The notes beneath the pieces are model-generated. The model did not search any database. It was not told the origin of the DNA and saw nothing but the letters and a program-made list of their open reading frames with translations. Positions 61,144 to 64,000 of a DNA stretch of 64,000 nt are shown piece by piece (within the stretch, counting starts at the first letter, position 1; every line of letters starts with the position of its first letter). The stretch lies in the NCBI RefSeq assembly GCF_024756235.1, contig NZ_JANUGY010000007.1, forward strand, positions 186,001 to 250,000, in the 5' to 3' direction. Source of the stretch: Massilia kyonggiensis (lineage in GTDB: Bacteria > Pseudomonadota > Gammaproteobacteria > Burkholderiales > Burkholderiaceae_D). The position numbers and the translations under genes were made by a program.

Positions 61144-62078
61144 GCGGCGCTCCGCAACGGGTAGTCGCCGGCGGCGGCGCGGGCGATCAGGCGGCTGATC
61201 TCCAGCGCATGGCGGGGCCGCGCTTCAGGACGCGGTGCCAGCAGCGCCCGCAGCAGCGCCAGTGCATCGTCCGCGCGGGCATGGCCGGCGAACAGCGCGG
61301 CTTCGTCCGGCGCAAGGATCGCGGGTGCCCGCAGCGCGGCGGCACCGGCCGTGCCGTGCGTACGGTATGCGTCGGCGCACGCGGCGCAATAGCGCAGCGG
61401 GATGCCGGTCACGAGCCAGTAGAGCAGCGCGCCCAAGGCGAAATAATCGCTGCGCGCGTCGGTCCGGTAGCGGCCGGCGTCATCGGGAAAGAATTGTTCG
61501 GGAGCCTGCCAGGCCGCGGTGCCGGCGTAGGTATGTGCGGCGCTGTCCTGCAGGGGACGATTGGTGCCGAAATCCGCGAGCTTGAGTGCGCCTGTGCTCG
61601 CGTCGACGAGCAGGTTGGCCGGCTTCAGGTCCAGGTAGCGCCAGCCGTATTGGTGGACCTTCGCCAGCGCGGTATTTACCTGTGCCGTCCACGCGAGGGC
61701 CTGGTCCAGGCCGGACCCAGCGCCGCGGCTGCGCAGCGCCGCCAGGTGGGTGGCCAGGTCGCCGTCCAGGAGTTCCAGCGCCAGTGCCGGCTGACCGTCG
61801 TGTTCGCCGCTGTCGAGCAGGCGCACGATGTGGCGCTGGTCCCATGGCTGCAGGCCGCGCAGGAAGGCGATCTCGGCCTCGAAACAGGCGCGCCAGATGG
61901 ACCGCTGCGGCGGCAACGCCAGGTCCATCTGCGCGCGGTTCACGAGTTTCACCGCGGCCGGCGTACCGTCCAGCACGGACTCCGCGCGCCACACCTGGCC
62001 ATAGCTGGACCCGCCCAGCGGCGCCTGCAGGCGCCAGGCGCCCGCCGTCAACGTGATGATGTCGCCTGCCTCGACCAT
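61140..62078 (-). CDS. Soluble Hanks-type Ser/Thr protein kinase
   Basis: 312 residues. G-loop LGGSSYGQVW, VAIK-like AAVKLV (K44), the catalytic loop RYLDLKPANLLV (D150; the usual HRD reads YLD) and DFG (169-171) are present, then an APE-like QAPEQFF. There is no membrane helix or PASTA domain. GGGAGGG precedes the ATG at 62078. It is the first gene of the leftward operon kinase - SEDS - FHA-like - SH3, with ATGA coupling to the SEDS gene, and probably phosphorylates partners there. Confidence 0.9.
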   Translation of the reverse strand: MVEAGDIITLTAGAWRLQAPLGGSSYGQVWRAESVLDGTPAAVKLVNRAQMDLALPPQRSIWRACFEAEIAFLRGLQPWDQRHIVRLLDSGEHDGQPALALELLDGDLATHLAALRSRGAGSGLDQALAWTAQVNTALAKVHQYGWRYLDLKPANLLVDASTGALKLADFGTNRPLQDSAAHTYAGTAAWQAPEQFFPDDAGRYRTDARSDYFALGALLYWLVTGIPLRYCAACADAYRTHGTAGAAALRAPAILAPDEAALFAGHARADDALALLRALLAPRPEARPRHALEISRLIARAAAGDYPLRSAA

Positions 62079-62190
62079 GTGCCCTCCCGAACGGGCAGCC
62101 TGATGCCGCCTCATGGATGGGTAGCGGGGGGAGGGAGAAAACGTGTTAAAGTCGACAAGATTGCCGTGTCAATAACTCGTCGAGGAAGCC

Positions 62191-62586
62191 ATGTCCAAAG
62201 CCACATTCAGCGCCCGGGTGTTCGCCGTCTACGTGTTCGCCGTCAGTACCGTGCTGGTCGTCGCGCCGAACGTGCTGCTGTCCGTCTTCGGGATCGCGCC
62301 CACGGCCGAGGTGTGGATCCGTGTCGCCGGCGTCCTCGCTTTCAACATCGGCGTGTATGCGTGGGTCTGCGCACGCTCCCGGGCGTTCCTGGAAGCGTCC
62401 GTCTATACGCGTGCGCTCGTGTGCGCCGCGTTCGTCGTGTTCGCGCTGCTCGGCCTCGTCAGCCCGATGATCGTGCTGTTCGGGCTCGTCGACCTGGCCG
62501 GCGGTGTCTGGACTTGGCTGGCGCTGAAAGCGGATGCCCGTGCCGTGGGCGCCGCACCGACGGGACTGCGCGCGAACGCCCAATAA
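62191..62586 (+). CDS. Four-helix small membrane protein of unknown function
   Basis: 131 residues with about four hydrophobic helices (VFAVYVFAVSTVLVVAPNVLL, VAGVLAFNIGVYAWVCA, LVCAAFVVFALLGLV, IVLFGLVDLAGGVWTWLAL). No catalytic residues recognised. It resembles small integral proteins often annotated only as membrane proteins. It is divergent from the kinase operon; the gap 62079-62190 shows no clear operator. Confidence 0.75.
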   Translation: MSKATFSARVFAVYVFAVSTVLVVAPNVLLSVFGIAPTAEVWIRVAGVLAFNIGVYAWVCARSRAFLEASVYTRALVCAAFVVFALLGLVSPMIVLFGLVDLAGGVWTWLALKADARAVGAAPTGLRANAQ

Positions 62587-62608
62587 AAAACCGCGCACGA
62601 GGCGCGGT
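62584..62608 (-). terminator. Intrinsic terminator of the glycine-zipper gene
   Basis: ACCGCGC (62590-62596), 5-base loop, GCGCGGT (62602-62608). On the minus strand it is followed by TTTTTTATTG, so it is a strong terminator for the leftward gene and may also act on the rightward one. Confidence 0.78.
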
Positions 62609-62628
62609 CTTCAGGGGGCATTCAACGA

Positions 62629-63129
62629 TCAGCGGTGCCAGCCACGGTCGTAGCCACGGTCGTGGTCACGGTCCCAGCCGCCGCGATCGCGGTCCCAGCC
62701 GCGATGCCGGCCGCGGTCATGGTCGTAGCCGCGGCCCCGTTCGACGACGACGACGTCCGGACGCGAATTGTAGTAATAGCGGGGCGATTCGACATACACC
62801 GGACGCGGTTGCACATAGACCGGACGGGACTCGACGTAGGCCGGTGCCGACTGGTAATAGCCGCCGTTGTAGCCACCGGAATAGCCACCCGAGTAGGCGT
62901 AGCCGCGGTTGCGGTAGTAATAGTCGTCGTTCGTGCGGACCGAGTTGCCGACCGCCGCGCCGATGGCGCCGCCGACGAGCGCGCCGTCGCGGCCGCCCAC
63001 GCTGCCGCCGATGGCGGCGCCGGCCAGTGCACCCACGACCGTGTTCACACCCCGATCGTCAGCCATTGCCGAGGTGGACACGGCAGCTGCGGCCAGGAGC
63101 ATGGCACCAATGCATTTTTTCTTCAACAT
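62629..63129 (-). CDS. Glycine-zipper envelope protein with Tyr/Arg/Asp-rich tail
   Basis: 166 residues. A signal peptide (IGAMLLAAAAVSTSAMA) leads to a glycine zipper (about 32-62; VGALAGAAIGGSVGG, ALVGGAIGAAVGN) of the type found in outer-membrane-associated stress proteins, then a Tyr/Gly-rich part and a tail of repeated DRDRG/HDRGYDRG units. It is probably periplasmic or membrane-inserted. The ATG at 63129 starts the signal peptide. Confidence 0.82.
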   Translation of the reverse strand: MLKKKCIGAMLLAAAAVSTSAMADDRGVNTVVGALAGAAIGGSVGGRDGALVGGAIGAAVGNSVRTNDDYYYRNRGYAYSGGYSGGYNGGYYQSAPAYVESRPVYVQPRPVYVESPRYYYNSRPDVVVVERGRGYDHDRGRHRGWDRDRGGWDRDHDRGYDRGWHR

Positions 63130-63334
63130 GGTTAGTTCCTTGCGCCTCAACGGGGATCGGGATGATCACAACTACGCCAGGCATGCAATCATCATAGATA
63201 CATCCGTGTATGCTGCCACGCGTTAATACAGATTATTACATCTGCTTCTGCCCCGGTAACATCGGTTACACCCGCCCTTGCAGACGCAGGAGGCCGCCCC
63301 ATCTTGGAGAGGTTATCGACTGACAGACCCCACC

Positions 63335-64000
63335 ATGGCGCGCCGGCGTTCTTTTGTTTCCATTCTTGCCATTCTCCTGCTGTTGCACGCATACATCGGC
63401 CTGCGCCTGTTGCCCGCGCTGGACGCCGGTGTGATCGGCATGCTGGCAGGGACGGCGTTCCTTGCCGTGTCGGCCGCGCTCGTACGCATCGGTCTCGTGG
63501 CGCCGAGCCTGCGCCGTACGCGCTGGTCCGAACCGCTCACGTGGGCGGGTTTGCTCGCGATGGGCCTGTTTTCCTCGCTCTTCGTGCTGACCCTGCTGCG
63601 CGACCTTTTACTGCTGGTCCTGGCGCTGGCCGGCGCGGGCGGCCCCGGCTTCACCCATGACAGCGCCGTCGCGGTGCCGCTGCTGGCGCTGGCCGTGACA
63701 TGCATCGGCTTCATTAACGCCCGGCGTGTGGCGCGCGTGGTCAAGGTCGAGGTCCCCATCGACGGCCTGCCGGAAGACCTGCACGGTTACTCGATTGCGC
63801 AGATTTCCGACATCCACGTGGGCCCGACTATCCGCCGGCCGTACCTGAACGCCATCGTCACGAAGGTCAACGCGCTCAGGCCGGACGCCATCGCCATCAC
63901 GGGCGACCTCGTCGACGGCAGCGTGCAGCGCCTGGCCATGCACACGGAACCGCTGGCGCGCCTGTCCGCGCCGGACGGTGCGTTCTTCGTCACCGGCAAC
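63335..64000 (+). CDS. Membrane-anchored metallophosphoesterase (3' end cut by window)
   Basis: 222 codons in the window, open at the right edge. Several membrane helices (about 6-25, 30-50, 64-105, 110-130) precede a calcineurin-like phosphoesterase domain with AQISDIHVGPTIRR (D-x-H) and AITGDLVDG (GD) motifs, ending FFVTGN where the next metal motif GNH would be. Relatives of the YkuE/YaeI group hydrolyse UDP-sugar or phospholipid phosphoesters at the membrane. The start at 63335 is the first in-frame ATG before the hydrophobic stretch; no strong ribosome site is close. Confidence 0.85.
   Translation, partial: MARRRSFVSILAILLLLHAYIGLRLLPALDAGVIGMLAGTAFLAVSAALVRIGLVAPSLRRTRWSEPLTWAGLLAMGLFSSLFVLTLLRDLLLLVLALAGAGGPGFTHDSAVAVPLLALAVTCIGFINARRVARVVKVEVPIDGLPEDLHGYSIAQISDIHVGPTIRRPYLNAIVTKVNALRPDAIAITGDLVDGSVQRLAMHTEPLARLSAPDGAFFVTGN

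Overview
The window looks like chromosome from a high-G+C betaproteobacterium. By eye it is about two-thirds G+C with strong G/C third-position bias. The most likely source is Burkholderiales, family Oxalobacteraceae, close to Massilia/Telluria. That placement is an inference from gene content: large TonB receptors of the Xanthomonas/Caulobacter type, a tryptophan-halogenase-like protein, many c-di-GMP enzymes and environmental-sensing genes. No rRNA, tRNA, CRISPR array, insertion sequence or phage gene was recognised. No gene-free gap exceeds 300 bases.

Layout, left to right. (1) 1-3226: the tail of a GH30-type glycosidase, then a stand-alone elongation factor G gene translationally coupled to an aldo/keto reductase. 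(2) 3234-8229, the most striking locus: a photoactive yellow protein (PYP) gene heads a leftward operon with a diguanylate cyclase and a GGDEF/EAL phosphodiesterase, joined by 4-base stop/start overlaps. Divergent from it is the PYP-type 4-coumarate--CoA ligase that activates the PYP chromophore. The 168-base divergent region holds two good sigma70-like promoters, and the pyp promoter has a 20-base spacer filled by a perfect palindrome (MerR-like layout). This reads as a blue-light to c-di-GMP module. (3) 8365-16694: housekeeping and accessory genes (thioesterase, EEP nuclease, PepN-type aminopeptidase, Old Yellow Enzyme, SugE/Gdx exporter, periplasmic binding protein). (4) 16893-21267: a probable lipid A or envelope glycan-modification operon (GT2, ArnT-like GT39, PAP2 phosphatase, LAB_N protein) running into a convergent LysE exporter. 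(5) 21342-28100: M14-type deacylase, acyltransferase 3, pirin, azoreductase with divergent LysR regulator, phosphatidylserine decarboxylase. (6) 28239-36608: two TonB receptors, the second leading a receptor / flavin halogenase / GH30 glycosidase unit with a LacI-type operator in front. (7) 36605-41053: two exporters, HD hydrolase, RNase H-like protein and small envelope proteins.

(8) 41251-62078 is an unusual 21-kb signalling and envelope region. It encodes a large penicillin-binding-type transpeptidase; a co-directional set of unrecognised proteins (one with a C-terminal sigma-region-4-like helix-turn-helix, one with two Lon-protease-like domains); a zinc-ribbon/band-7-like/coiled-coil protein; a SHOCT-kinase-coiled-coil-FGE fusion; a 34-residue membrane peptide; an FHA protein; a PP2C phosphatase; and, on the minus strand, a kinase - SEDS (FtsW/RodA-like) - FHA-like - SH3 operon. 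An MFS exporter and a GNAT acetyltransferase interrupt it. The parts match the actinobacterial kinase/phosphatase/FHA/RodA/PbpA theme, but the architectures and extra partners look distinct. (9) 62191-64000: small membrane and glycine-zipper proteins and the start of a metallophosphoesterase gene cut by the window edge.
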